Shown: positions 1 through 6,972, counted from the stretch's first letter. The stretch: 13,693 nucleotides of DNA from an uncultured Brevundimonas sp. (GCA_946481425.1 CAMLNT010000048.1:1-13693); one strand, 5' to 3'. The notes: generated from the letters alone by a model not told the origin. Made by a program: numbers and translations.

Positions 1-671
1 GTGTGACGGTGGCCACCATCGAACACCTGATGGCCGCGCTCGCCGCGCTCGGCGTGTCCAACGCCATCGTCGAGCTGGACGGGCCGGAACTGCCGATCAT
101 GGACGGCTCCGCCCTGCCGTTCGTCCAGCTGCTCGACCGCGCCGGCTTCCGCCGGCAGGAAACCGCCCAGCGCTACATCGAGGTGCTGGAGCCCATCGAG
201 GTCGTCGAGGGCGACAAGTCGGCCCGTCTGGTCCCTTGCGACCGCTACGAAATGCGTTTCGAGATCGACTTCGCCAATGCCGTGATCGGCAACCAGGTGG
301 TCGATTTCGTCGTCGACGAACAGACCTTCCGCGACGAGATCATGGCGGCGCGCACCTTCGGCTTCGCCCATGAGGTCGAGGCCCTGCGCCAGATGGGCCT
401 GGCCCGCGGCGGTTCGCTGGAAAACGCGGTAGTCATCGACGGCGAGCAGATCCTCAACCCCGACGGCCTGCGCATGGAGCGCGAGTTCGTGCGTCACAAG
501 GCGCTGGACGCGATCGGCGACCTCTACGTCCTCGGCGCGCCGCTCCTGGCCCGCTACGAAGGCGTCAAGGGCGGCCACGCGCTCAACAACAAGCTGGTGC
601 GCGAGCTTCTCGCCAACCCGGCCAAGTGGCGCTTCGTCACGCGCACGCCGGAACTGGCCCAGACGGCCTAG
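1..671 (+). CDS. lpxC: UDP-3-O-acyl-N-acetylglucosamine deacetylase LpxC, 5'-truncated
   Basis: LpxC is the zinc-dependent deacetylase for the committed step of lipid A synthesis, acting in the cytoplasm. The 222 visible residues (reading frame from base 3) match the family from the first zinc-ligand motif TIEHL (His8 of the fragment) onward. PIMDGSALPFV, ARTFGF and FVRHKALDAIGD follow; His165 and Asp169 in the last are the other zinc ligands. GHALNNKL carries the catalytic histidine (His192). By comparison with the roughly 300-residue family, about 70-75 N-terminal residues lie before the window, so the GTG at base 3 is an internal codon, not a start. The gene ends in TAG at 669-671, whose bases overlap the stop codon of the convergent pgeF. 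The C-terminus is intact. Identity is very secure; regulation cannot be judged without the upstream part. Confidence 0.97.
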   Translation, partial: VTVATIEHLMAALAALGVSNAIVELDGPELPIMDGSALPFVQLLDRAGFRRQETAQRYIEVLEPIEVVEGDKSARLVPCDRYEMRFEIDFANAVIGNQVVDFVVDEQTFRDEIMAARTFGFAHEVEALRQMGLARGGSLENAVVIDGEQILNPDGLRMEREFVRHKALDAIGDLYVLGAPLLARYEGVKGGHALNNKLVRELLANPAKWRFVTRTPELAQTA

Positions 672-1435
672 AGGGCGATCGCGCTCATCTGCCGGCCGAA
701 GTCCGGTTCGCCCGCCAGGAACGCCCGGCGGTTCGAGAAGAACAGCGTCTCGTCCGCGCGGGTGTCATGCCCGGTCCAGGCTGCCTGGCGCACGCCGGCC
801 TGTTCCAGCCGCCAGAGCACGAAGCCTGGCAGGTCGAACATCCGCTTGTCGGCCGTGGCGCCTTCTACGAAGAACCGGCCCGACCCCGGCGCTTCGGCCT
901 CGAAGCGATCCTGGTAGTCGGCGCCGACCTCGTAGCTTTCCTGCGCGATACAGGGCCCGACCACCGCGACGATGCGCGAGGGCTTCGCGCCCATCTCGGT
1001 CATGGTGACGACCGTCGACTGGATGATGCCGCCGAGCGCGCCCTTCCAGCCTGCGTGCGCCGCGCCGACGATGCCCGCCGTGGCGTCCGCCAGCAGGATC
1101 GGCGCGCAGTCCGCCGTCAACACGCCGCAGATCACGCCGGCCGCCCGGGTCACGGAGGCGTCACCCTCGGGGCGGCTGCCCTTCCAGCCGGACTGGGCCA
1201 CGTGGGCGATGGTGGAGTGGACCTGATAGCAGGCCGCCAGGTCGTCCGGCGTCCCGCCCATGTGGGCCGCGATCCGCCGCCGGTTCTCGGCGACGAGCGC
1301 CTGATCGTCGCTGGATCCCACACCGGTGTTCAGGCTGGCGTAGATCCCGTCCGACACGCCGCCCTGGCGCGTGAAGAAGCCATGCTTCACGCCGGCAGAG
1401 GTCAGCAGCGGGTGGGTGATCGGTTCAAGGCTCAT
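668..1435 (-). CDS. pgeF: Peptidoglycan editing factor PgeF (YfiH/LACC1-type, formerly polyphenol oxidase)
   Basis: The 255-residue protein has the full YfiH/DUF152 pattern: GFFTRQGGVSDG near residues 19-30, SLNTG at 34-38, QVHS with His73, TADC with Cys110 and AAHAGWKG with His127. The His/Cys/His set is the metal or nucleoside site of the family. Members are known as purine nucleoside phosphorylase/adenosine deaminase-type enzymes and, in E. coli, as a factor preventing misincorporated residues in peptidoglycan precursors; the protein is cytoplasmic. Length is normal. The ATG at 1433-1435 overlaps the stop of the upstream methyltransferase gene as ATGA, implying translational coupling as the third gene of an lgt operon. 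The stop shares the CTAG at 668-671 with convergent lpxC, leaving no room for a terminator between them. Family assignment is secure; the exact substrate here is inferred. Confidence 0.93.
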   Translation of the reverse strand: MSLEPITHPLLTSAGVKHGFFTRQGGVSDGIYASLNTGVGSSDDQALVAENRRRIAAHMGGTPDDLAACYQVHSTIAHVAQSGWKGSRPEGDASVTRAAGVICGVLTADCAPILLADATAGIVGAAHAGWKGALGGIIQSTVVTMTEMGAKPSRIVAVVGPCIAQESYEVGADYQDRFEAEAPGSGRFFVEGATADKRMFDLPGFVLWRLEQAGVRQAAWTGHDTRADETLFFSNRRAFLAGEPDFGRQMSAIAL

Positions 1436-2505
1436 CGTTCAAATCCCGGCACATCCAGCGAGCGCGGCGAGAAGACCGCGCAGGCCTTGAAGAGCTCGCC
1501 CATCTGGTCGGCGCCCGTCAGCCTCTCCAGCTGGCGCGCGATGACTGGCGCGGCTTCGGCCCGGCCCGCGGTCAGCCGCTCGGCCCGCGCCTCGATGCCG
1601 AGCGCCTTCAGGAAATCGCCCTGGCCCCGGCATCCGGTCACGTCCGCCCCGGCCTTCAGGGCCGCATCCATCACGGCGGGGAAGTCCGCCCACATCGTCA
1701 CGTCGGCCTCGCCGGGAGAGGCGAGGGGGTCGACCTTCTGGTGACGGATCAACGCCTGCAGCGTATCGCCCGCCTCGGGCCGGTCGCGGCCATAGTCGAT
1801 CAGCAGGGCCGCGCCGCCGTGCGTCTTCACCAACGCCCCGCAGACCGCGCCGAACGACGCCTGCTGGCCCGCGACCTCGACCACCTGCCCGGGCAGGACC
1901 TCGAAGGGCGGCTTCACGAACCGGTCCGTTATCGGCGCATGGCCGAAGACCAGCCGGCCCGCCTCGTCGACGCCGACGCGCCGTTCGGCCCAGCCGTCGT
2001 CGGTCTTCACGAACTGCCGCGCCGGCAGGCAGTCCAGCACCTCATTGGCGATCAGGATGACGGGCGAGTCCGGCTCGAAGGTCTCCAGCGACCGCACCCA
2101 GCGCGGTTCGCGGTCGCCGTGCGCCAGCGCCCTGGCCTGTTCCGCCCTCAGCGGTCCGGACGGCTCGATCAGCACCAGGTCGCAGGCCTGCAGGAAAGCC
2201 GGGTCGACCCGCGCGGCCCGCAGCGCGTCCGACATCAGGGTCCCGTCGCCGGGCCCGACCTCGATCAGGTGAAACCGGTCCGGCGCGCCCAGACGGCGCC
2301 ACGTCTCGACCGCCCACAACCCGATCAGCTCGCCGAACATCTGGCTGACCAGCGGCGCGGTGATGAAGTCCCCGCCCGGGCCCAGTCTCGGCCGCGTGGC
2401 GTAATACCCGTCGCGCGGATCGTGCAGGCAACGCGTCACATAGTCGGCGACCGTGATCGGCCCGGACTCACCGATGTCGCGGACCAGCCTGTCCTTCAGG
2501 CTCAT
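1432..2505 (-). CDS. MidA/NDUFAF7-family class I SAM-dependent methyltransferase
   Basis: This 357-residue protein matches the MidA/NDUFAF7 (DUF185) family. Conserved blocks are the N-terminal DRLVRDIGESGPITVADY, GDFITAPLVSQMFGE at 45-59, the SAM-binding loop EVGPGDGTLM at 82-91 and ANEVLDCLPARQF at 153-165, all diagnostic. The mitochondrial member symmetrically dimethylates an arginine of the complex I subunit NDUFS2; alphaproteobacterial homologues are plausibly complex I maturation factors, but that is inference. The frame stays open upstream to about 2742. I chose the ATG at 2503-2505 because it begins the conserved region and overlaps the lgt stop codon as ATGA. Its own stop overlaps the pgeF ATG in the same way. 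It is therefore the middle gene of a three-gene coupled unit. Confidence 0.92.
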   Translation of the reverse strand: MSLKDRLVRDIGESGPITVADYVTRCLHDPRDGYYATRPRLGPGGDFITAPLVSQMFGELIGLWAVETWRRLGAPDRFHLIEVGPGDGTLMSDALRAARVDPAFLQACDLVLIEPSGPLRAEQARALAHGDREPRWVRSLETFEPDSPVILIANEVLDCLPARQFVKTDDGWAERRVGVDEAGRLVFGHAPITDRFVKPPFEVLPGQVVEVAGQQASFGAVCGALVKTHGGAALLIDYGRDRPEAGDTLQALIRHQKVDPLASPGEADVTMWADFPAVMDAALKAGADVTGCRGQGDFLKALGIEARAERLTAGRAEAAPVIARQLERLTGADQMGELFKACAVFSPRSLDVPGFER

Positions 2506-3365
2506 GCTCCCGCGTACGGCGGGTTCTTGCGGGCCCGCCAGATCAGCCAGGCGCCGGCCACGATCATCGGGATCGACAGCAGCATGCCCATGGTGATCAC
2601 GCCCTGCAGGGCGTCCGGCATGAAGCTGTCGGGTTCGCGCACCGTTTCCAGCACGGCCCGCGACAGGCCGTAGCCCAGGAGGAACAGGCCCGTGACATAG
2701 CCCGGCTTGGCGAGCAGCTTCAGCTTCCACACAGCCACCCACAGCAGCAGGAACAGGCCCAGCCCCTCGAGGCCGGCTTCATAGAGCTGGCTGGGATGGC
2801 GCGGCAGCTCGCCGGCCGGGCAGACCCCGCCGTAGATCGAGCGGATGCGGTCGTTGCAGAAGATCATGCCGAACGGTCCGTCCGTCGGCCGGCCCCACAG
2901 CTCGCCGTTGATGAAGTTGGCGATCCGCCCGAAGAACAGGCCGAACGGCACCGCCGGCGCGACCAGGTCGCCCAGCCGCAGGACGCTCATGCCCTGGGAG
3001 CGGGCGTAGAAGATGGTGGCCAGGATCACGCCGATGGCCCCGCCGTGGAAGGCCATGCCGCCTTCCCAGATCTTGAAGATGTCGAGCGGATTGGCCCAGA
3101 TCGGCGGGTCCATCAGACCGCCGTAGAAGATCACATAGCCCAGCCGCCCGCCGATGATGACGCCCAGCGTCACCCACAGGATCAGATCGTCGATCTGGGC
3201 CGGATTGGCCGGCGACTTGCCCGGCGCCCACAGGTGGTCGCGCCTGGCGATCATCACCGCATAGCGCCAGCCGATCAGGATGCCGGCGATATAGGCCAGG
3301 GCGTACCAGCGGATGGCGAAGATCCCGATCTGGAACAGGACCGGGTCGAACTCAGGAAAGGTCAC
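2502..3365 (-). CDS. lgt: Prolipoprotein diacylglyceryl transferase Lgt
   Basis: Lgt transfers diacylglycerol from phosphatidylglycerol to the lipobox cysteine of prolipoproteins at the inner membrane. The 287-residue protein is polytopic, with hydrophobic stretches near 10-40, 58-82, 106-122, 135-150, 200-213, 224-240 and 257-276. It carries the signature FHGGAIG (His107) and the Lgt motif GRIANFINGELWGR at 146-159, including Arg147, Asn150 and Glu155. VREPD with Arg243 matches the essential C-terminal arginine of the family. The start is GTG at 3363-3365, a few bases after a GGGGA stretch on the coding strand; no in-frame ATG precedes the conserved FDPVLFQIG region. It is the first gene of the lgt/MidA-like/pgeF operon and ends in an ATGA overlap. 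The protein at 6346-6957 is a probable substrate encoded in the same window. Confidence 0.97.
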   Translation of the reverse strand: MTFPEFDPVLFQIGIFAIRWYALAYIAGILIGWRYAVMIARRDHLWAPGKSPANPAQIDDLILWVTLGVIIGGRLGYVIFYGGLMDPPIWANPLDIFKIWEGGMAFHGGAIGVILATIFYARSQGMSVLRLGDLVAPAVPFGLFFGRIANFINGELWGRPTDGPFGMIFCNDRIRSIYGGVCPAGELPRHPSQLYEAGLEGLGLFLLLWVAVWKLKLLAKPGYVTGLFLLGYGLSRAVLETVREPDSFMPDALQGVITMGMLLSIPMIVAGAWLIWRARKNPPYAGA

Positions 3366-3424
3366 GGCGATTCCCCGACTGTGGTGGCTCCGGCTTTAGC
3401 AAGGCCCGCACGGCCTGTCGCCTG

Positions 3425-3895
3425 TCACCAGTCGGGCGAGAGCGGCGCGCCTTCGAAGATCTCGGCCAGCCGGGTCCGCGAGCCGCGGTTGATGTCGTTC
3501 GGCAGGTCCTTCAGGTCGAAGAAGCCGACCTCCTCGATCTCGTGGCGCGATGTCAGTTCGCCCGGCGCATAGCGGGCGATCCGCATCACGGCGACGTGGT
3601 CGCCCGGCATGAATCGCTCGTTGGCGTGCACCGACACCAGCTCCGGCCGCGATTGCGCGACCAGCCCGGTTTCCTCGCGCAGTTCGCGCACGGCGGCGTC
3701 CTCGAAGGTCTCGCCCGCGTCCACGCCTCCGCCCGGCAGGTACCAACCGTCCAGATAGGTATGACGCACCAGCAGGACACGGCCGGCCTCGTCCTGCACC
3801 AGCACCCGCACGCCCAGCGTCTTGGCCCGCGTCAGCCGCGACCAGAAGAAAAACAGCGGCCGTGCGAACGGCTCCAGCGTGTTGCGCCACCCCAT
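3425..3895 (-). CDS. Nudix hydrolase
   Basis: The 156-residue protein has a complete Nudix box at residues 56-78 in the GX5EX7REUXEEXGU pattern (G56, E62, REL at 70-72, EETGL at 74-78). It is flanked by the expected strands, including [17 protein letters not shown] and WYLPGG. Nudix enzymes cleave nucleoside diphosphates linked to another group, using Mg2+ or Mn2+ held by the box glutamates. The substrate cannot be read from this sequence. An N-terminal hydrophobic patch (FARPLFFFW, 10-18) is typical of small alphaproteobacterial Nudix proteins and is too short to be a confident membrane anchor. The ATG at 3893-3895 is the first in-frame start ahead of the domain. The gene lies 59 bases upstream of lgt on the same strand, so co-transcription is possible. 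It is divergent from the folate cluster. Confidence 0.9.
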   Translation of the reverse strand: MGWRNTLEPFARPLFFFWSRLTRAKTLGVRVLVQDEAGRVLLVRHTYLDGWYLPGGGVDAGETFEDAAVRELREETGLVAQSRPELVSVHANERFMPGDHVAVMRIARYAPGELTSRHEIEEVGFFDLKDLPNDINRGSRTRLAEIFEGAPLSPDW

Positions 3896-3965
3896 ACCTG
3901 TAAGATAGCCGGTCCGCCGCTTGATCGTAAGGGCGAGGCGGCCTAATCGGGGCCAACTGTTTTTC

Positions 3966-3969
3966 GGAG
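3966..3969 (+). promoter_or_regulatory. Ribosome binding site for the 26-residue peptide
   Basis: GGAG lies 7 bases before the ATG at 3977. It is the main reason to believe the very short reading frame downstream is translated. Confidence 0.6.
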
Positions 3970-3976
3970 CTCCCCC

Positions 3977-4057
3977 ATGCTGGCGATCGGCATCATCTTC
4001 GGCTTCATCGCCGTCATCGGCATCCTCAACGTCATCGAGTTCGGCCGGATCGACTGA
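3977..4057 (+). CDS. Small single-helix membrane peptide (26 aa)
   Basis: The frame encodes 26 residues: a hydrophobic stretch rich in Ile, Gly and Phe at about residues 2-20, followed by a charged tail EFGRID. This looks like a single transmembrane helix with a short polar end. Three things support translation: a GGAG at 7 bases spacing, an ATG start, and a TGA stop that overlaps the ATG of the next gene by one base (TGATG at 4055-4059), a typical coupling arrangement. Translating it would deliver ribosomes to the pteridine-reductase-like gene. I recognise no family. It could be a genuine small membrane protein or mainly a translational leader; conservation of the residues in relatives would separate these. 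Confidence 0.6.
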   Translation: MLAIGIIFGFIAVIGILNVIEFGRID

Positions 4058-4803
4058 TGACCCGGGGCTCGGCCCTCGTCACCGGCGCGGGCCGCCGGAT
4101 CGGGCGGGCCATCGCGCTCCGGCTGGCCGAGGCCGGCTTCGACCTCGCCGTCCACTACCGGTCCGATCCTGCGTCGGCCGACGAGGTCGTGCGTGCGGTT
4201 CGGGCCATGGGCCGCTCCGCCGTCGCGCTGAAGGCCGATCTCACCGACGAGGCCGCCGCCCGTAACCTGATCTCGCAAGCGGCTTCCGCGCTCGGCCCCG
4301 TCACCGTACTGGTCAACTGCGCCTCCGCCTTCCAGGACGACCGGGCAGGGGCGCTGGGCCGAGAGACCTGGGATCTGCACATCGAGACCAACCTGCGCGC
4401 CCCCCTGGTGCTGGCCGAGGCCTTCGCCGACCAGGCGCCGGACGGGGCCGTGGTGATCAACCTTCTGGACCAGCGGGTGTGGAAGCCGACGCCCCAGTTC
4501 TTTTCATACGCCCTGTCCAAGTCCGCCCTGTGGACGGCGACGCGCATGCTGGCCCAGGCCTGGGCGCCGCGTATCCGCGTCAATGGCGTGGGCCCCGGCC
4601 CGACGCTCGCCTCCATCCATCAGGACGACGCGGCCTTCGCCGCCGAGGCGGCGGGGACCCTGATGGGCCGCCCCGTCGAGCCGTCCGAGATCGCCGACGC
4701 CGTCGCCTGGCTCGTTGACGCCCGATCGGTGACCGGCCAGATGATCGCCGTCGATTCCGGCCAGCACCTCGGCTGGCGGACGCCCGACGTCCAGGAGTCC
4801 TGA
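4057..4803 (+). CDS. SDR-family oxidoreductase, pteridine reductase (PTR1/FolM)-like
   Basis: The 248-residue Rossmann-fold short-chain dehydrogenase carries the motif [10 protein letters not shown] (9-18). This is the TGxxxRxG form found in pteridine reductases and FolM rather than the usual TGxxxGxG, and it implies NADPH use. The catalytic set is Asp138, Tyr151 and Lys155. The Asp sits exactly 13 residues before the Tyr, as in Leishmania PTR1 (Asp181/Tyr194/Lys198) and E. coli FolM, replacing the usual SDR serine. The C-terminus shows the SDR pattern [11 protein letters not shown] (225-235). The next gene is folB, which supports a role in reducing dihydrofolate or dihydromonapterin. FolM-type reductase is the best call; another pterin-like substrate is possible. 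It overlaps the upstream 26-residue peptide gene by one base. Confidence 0.88.
   Translation: MTRGSALVTGAGRRIGRAIALRLAEAGFDLAVHYRSDPASADEVVRAVRAMGRSAVALKADLTDEAAARNLISQAASALGPVTVLVNCASAFQDDRAGALGRETWDLHIETNLRAPLVLAEAFADQAPDGAVVINLLDQRVWKPTPQFFSYALSKSALWTATRMLAQAWAPRIRVNGVGPGPTLASIHQDDAAFAAEAAGTLMGRPVEPSEIADAVAWLVDARSVTGQMIAVDSGQHLGWRTPDVQES
4793..4797 (+). promoter_or_regulatory. Ribosome binding site deciding the TTG start of folB
   Basis: AGGAG lies inside the last codons of the SDR gene, 8 bases before the TTG at 4806. No ATG or GTG is available at the N-terminus of folB, so this site supports the rare TTG start. Confidence 0.65.
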
Positions 4804-4805
4804 GT

Positions 4806-5171
4806 TTGTCGACCGAGCCGATCCTCGATCATCTGACCGTCTATGTGCGCGGCCTGACCGTCCAGGCCGCCATCGGCATCCATGACCACGAGAGGGGGCG
4901 GCTGCAGCCGCTCATCGTCGGCGCCGAACTCGATCTGACCCCCCATCACGTCGACCGGCTGGCGGACACCTACAACTACGAGGGCGTCGCCAATGCGGCC
5001 CAGGCGCTGGTCTCGGAGGGCCACATCGGCCTGGTCGAGACCTTCGCGGAGCGGCTGGCCCGCGCGCTGATGGCCGATGAACGCGTCCGGCGCGTCCGCG
5101 TTGATATAGCCAAGCCTGAGGCCATTGCGGGCGCTCAGGCCGCCGGCTGTGTCGTCACGCTCAGCCGATAA
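4806..5171 (+). CDS. folB: Dihydroneopterin aldolase FolB
   Basis: FolB converts 7,8-dihydroneopterin to 6-hydroxymethyl-7,8-dihydropterin and glycolaldehyde in folate synthesis, as a cytoplasmic oligomer. The 121 residues cover the family length. They show IGIHDHERGRLQP (23-35, with Glu29 in the pterin-site region), NYEGVA with Tyr58, LVETFAERLA with the pterin-anchoring Glu78, and IAKPEA with the catalytic Lys103. The start is TTG, chosen because it is preceded by AGGAG and the next in-frame ATG falls at residue 89, deep inside the domain. It begins 2 bases after the stop of the SDR gene, so the two are surely co-transcribed. A rare TTG start with a good Shine-Dalgarno may keep its level modest, which is inference. 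Confidence 0.92.
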   Translation: MSTEPILDHLTVYVRGLTVQAAIGIHDHERGRLQPLIVGAELDLTPHHVDRLADTYNYEGVANAAQALVSEGHIGLVETFAERLARALMADERVRRVRVDIAKPEAIAGAQAAGCVVTLSR

Positions 5172-5179
5172 GCCAGATT

Positions 5180-5193
5180 GCCGCCCGCGCGGC
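5180..5193 (+). repeat. Short GC-rich hairpin after folB
   Basis: GCCGC (5180-5184) and GCGGC (5189-5193) form a perfect 5-bp stem with a 4-base loop, 8 bases after the folB stop. No T run follows, so it is at best a weak or factor-dependent terminator. Confidence 0.25.
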
Positions 5194-5226
5194 CGGACGT
5201 TAGGGATAGGGGCGATCCGAGGACCC

Positions 5227-5970
5227 ATGGCCGAGCCTGAAGACCCCGAAAATCCGCCGCCCGCCGGGCAGGAGGATACGTTCGACGACGATCTCGTCGG
5301 CTTCGCCCATCCGCGGTCGCTGGCTGGCGCACGTCCGGCGCCGCCCGCGCCCGCACCCGAACCGGATCTGGAGTTCGAACCGGAGCCCGCGCCTGAGCCG
5401 GAGCCGGAGGCGGAACCCGTCGCAGCCGAACCGGAACCGACGCCGGAACCGCCCGTCGCTCCGGCCGCGCCGCCGGAACCGTCATTCTTCTCGGCGACCA
5501 CGCCTGTGGCAGCAACCGATCCTGCGGCCCATGACGCCGCGTCTCGCGAACCGCCGCCGGATTACGGCGAGCGCGGCGCCACCCGCACCTTTGACCGGGC
5601 CACGGAGAGCCGGTCTTCGGAGCCCGGCGTGACCGCCGAAGGGGACGGCCGCGTCGCCTTCGCCATCTATGTCTGCCTGATCGGCGCGGCCCTGACGGCG
5701 GGTCTGACTGTCGTGCTGGCTCTCGCGATCGTCTGGACCGCGCGGTTCCTCGTGCAGGGCTGGACCCGGTCGCATCTGCTCTATCAGCTCCGCACCAGCT
5801 TCGTCGGCACCATCGCGGGCGTGGTTGGCGTGGCCACCATTCCGCTGGGCGTGGGCGTCTTCGTGCTCAGCCTTACGGTCATCTGGGTCGTGGCGCGCGG
5901 CGCCGCCGGCCTCTACCGTCTCGTTCGCCGCCAGCCGATCCGAGATCCGCAAACCTGGAGCCTGCCATGA
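5227..5970 (+). CDS. Membrane protein with Pro/Glu-rich N-terminal extension (DUF4870/Tic20-like C-terminal part)
   Basis: The 247-residue protein has two parts. Residues 1-140 are predicted cytoplasmic, acidic and low-complexity, with alternating Pro-Glu at about 38-86 and no cysteines. Residues 143-224 hold two hydrophobic blocks (about 143-175 and 193-224) around a polar segment QGWTRSH...QLR at 177-189. That segment is close to QGWVRSH...QIR in the next gene (51-63) and resembles the conserved loop of small DUF4870/Tic20-type membrane proteins. I chose the ATG at 5227, preceded by GAGGA, over earlier in-frame codons because the upstream extension overlaps folB. The stop overlaps the next ATG as ATGA. 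Function is unknown; Pro-Glu arms usually act as extended spacers, so a tethering role is possible. Confidence 0.75.
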   Translation: MAEPEDPENPPPAGQEDTFDDDLVGFAHPRSLAGARPAPPAPAPEPDLEFEPEPAPEPEPEAEPVAAEPEPTPEPPVAPAAPPEPSFFSATTPVAATDPAAHDAASREPPPDYGERGATRTFDRATESRSSEPGVTAEGDGRVAFAIYVCLIGAALTAGLTVVLALAIVWTARFLVQGWTRSHLLYQLRTSFVGTIAGVVGVATIPLGVGVFVLSLTVIWVVARGAAGLYRLVRRQPIRDPQTWSLP

Positions 5971-6341
5971 CCGACACGCGCGACCATGAACTGATGGCTG
6001 AGGAAGGCCGTCCGGCCGCCGCCATCGTCTGGCTTCTCTACATCCTCAGCATCCCCAGCGTCGGGACCCTGGTCCTTGTGGGTCTGGTCGTCGCCTATGT
6101 GGCGCGCGGGTCCGCCCAGGGCTGGGTGCGGAGCCACTTCGACCAGCAGATTCGCATCTTCTGGCAGTCGTTCTGGTGGCACGTGGTCCCGTGGGTCGTG
6201 ATCGGCCTGCTGTGCCTGGTCCTGATCGGCTGGCTCTTCATCTGGGTGCCCGTGGTCATCAGCTTCGTCCTGCTGATCTGGTTCACGGTGAAGAGCGTGT
6301 TTGGCCTGATCGCCCTGATCCAGGCCAAACCCGTCCCCTGA
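5967..6341 (+). CDS. Small three-helix membrane protein, DUF4870/Tic20-like
   Basis: The 124-residue protein has hydrophobic segments near 18-46, 70-90 and 91-118. The polar loop GSAQGWVRSHFDQQIR (48-63) is related to the loop in the preceding protein. The architecture and the H..QIR..W pattern fit the small DUF4870/Tic20-type membrane proteins common in alphaproteobacteria, whose function is unknown. The ATG overlaps the stop of the preceding gene (ATGA, 5967-5970), so the two are coupled and probably made in fixed proportion. It lacks the long acidic arm of its partner. It ends 4 bases before the stop of the convergent lipoprotein gene, leaving no obvious terminator. Confidence 0.8.
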   Translation: MTDTRDHELMAEEGRPAAAIVWLLYILSIPSVGTLVLVGLVVAYVARGSAQGWVRSHFDQQIRIFWQSFWWHVVPWVVIGLLCLVLIGWLFIWVPVVISFVLLIWFTVKSVFGLIALIQAKPVP

Positions 6342-6345
6342 AGCC

Positions 6346-6957
6346 CTAGTTCGCCGGCGGGGTCGCCGGCGGCATGGACTGCATGGCCTGTTCGCGCATG
6401 TCGTTGACGTTGATGCGCGCGCCGAGGCCCGGGATTTCCACATCGCCCGGATGCCAGCCTTCGGGGCAGGCGCCCTGGTAGGCCGCTTCGGTCACGATGG
6501 TGCTCGACCCGTTCATCGCCGTCGCGCCGGTCGTCGTGACCGTCGCCTCCATGCGGTAGGCGGTCTGGAAGTCGCCGGTGAGGGAGCCTTGCGTCTCCGT
6601 CACCCCGCCGCCGCCCAGGTCGCATCGGCTCGTGAAATCGAAACCGTCGGCCGTTCGGGTGGTGGTCTGGGTGCAGTCTTCGGTCTGGGCCTGGTTGGCC
6701 TGGCCGGCGTCCAGGGCGGTCATGGTGGCGTCCATGCACATTCGGCTCACGATGGCCGGCGAGCCGTCGGCGCTCATCGACGTCTGCCACAGGCCTTCGC
6801 GCAGGCGCGCTTCGACCATGTCGCCTGAGGCGGACGCTTCACTCGCCGCGTCCTCGGCGGCGTCGGCGGAGGCGGTTTCGGTCCCGTCGGCGGCCGGCTG
6901 GCAGGCGGCGAGCGACACGGCGGCCACGAGGGCGGCCGAAGCGGTCAGCGTTCTCAT
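6346..6957 (-). CDS. Putative outer-membrane lipoprotein, DUF3617-like
   Basis: The 203-residue protein starts with a lipoprotein signal peptide ending in the lipobox LAAC (Cys19). Gln follows at +2, so Lol-dependent sorting to the outer membrane is expected. An Ala/Ser/Asp/Glu-rich linker follows (about 20-45), then a domain beginning REGLWQTSMS with spaced cysteines (MCMD, EDCT, SRCDL, GACPEG). This pattern of GlW near the start and paired Cys is that of the DUF3617 family of periplasmic proteins of unknown role. The start is the ATG at 6955-6957 because GAAGGAG lies 6 bases upstream; an upstream in-frame ATG at 6993 would put 12 charged residues before the signal peptide. It is divergent from the repeat-protein gene at 7088 and would be a client of Lgt. 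Confidence 0.8.
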   Translation of the reverse strand: MRTLTASAALVAAVSLAACQPAADGTETASADAAEDAASEASASGDMVEARLREGLWQTSMSADGSPAIVSRMCMDATMTALDAGQANQAQTEDCTQTTTRTADGFDFTSRCDLGGGGVTETQGSLTGDFQTAYRMEATVTTTGATAMNGSSTIVTEAAYQGACPEGWHPGDVEIPGLGARINVNDMREQAMQSMPPATPPAN

Positions 6958-6963
6958 GATGGT

Positions 6964-6970
6964 CTCCTTC
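6964..6970 (-). promoter_or_regulatory. Strong ribosome binding site of the lipoprotein gene
   Basis: The coding strand reads GAAGGAG, 6 bases before the ATG at 6957. It decides the start in favour of the one that gives a clean lipoprotein signal. Confidence 0.7.
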
Positions 6971-6972
6971 CC

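Noticed and set aside
2506..2742. 79-residue N-terminal extension of the methyltransferase
   Set aside because: It overlaps the conserved C-terminus of lgt and is low-complexity. The ATG at 2505 has the coupling overlap and begins the conserved domain.
3402..3416. AGGCC/GGCCT inverted repeat after the Nudix gene as a terminator
   Set aside because: The stem is only 5 bp with a 5-base loop and no T run follows. It is too weak to call in such GC-rich DNA.
3921..3947. TTGATC and CCTAAT as a promoter for the folate cluster
   Set aside because: The spacing is only 15 bases and both elements are partial matches. A promoter must lie in this 81-base spacer, but I cannot place it.
4620..5501. Gly/Ser-rich minus-strand frame over folB and the Pro/Glu-rich region
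   Set aside because: The Gly/Ser repeats are the complement of Pro/Glu codons on the plus strand. It crosses intact folB, so it is a shadow.
6352..6373. Direct repeat CGCCGGCGG near the end of the lipoprotein gene as a regulatory element
   Set aside because: It lies inside the coding region and encodes the repeated Pro-Pro of the C-terminal tail.
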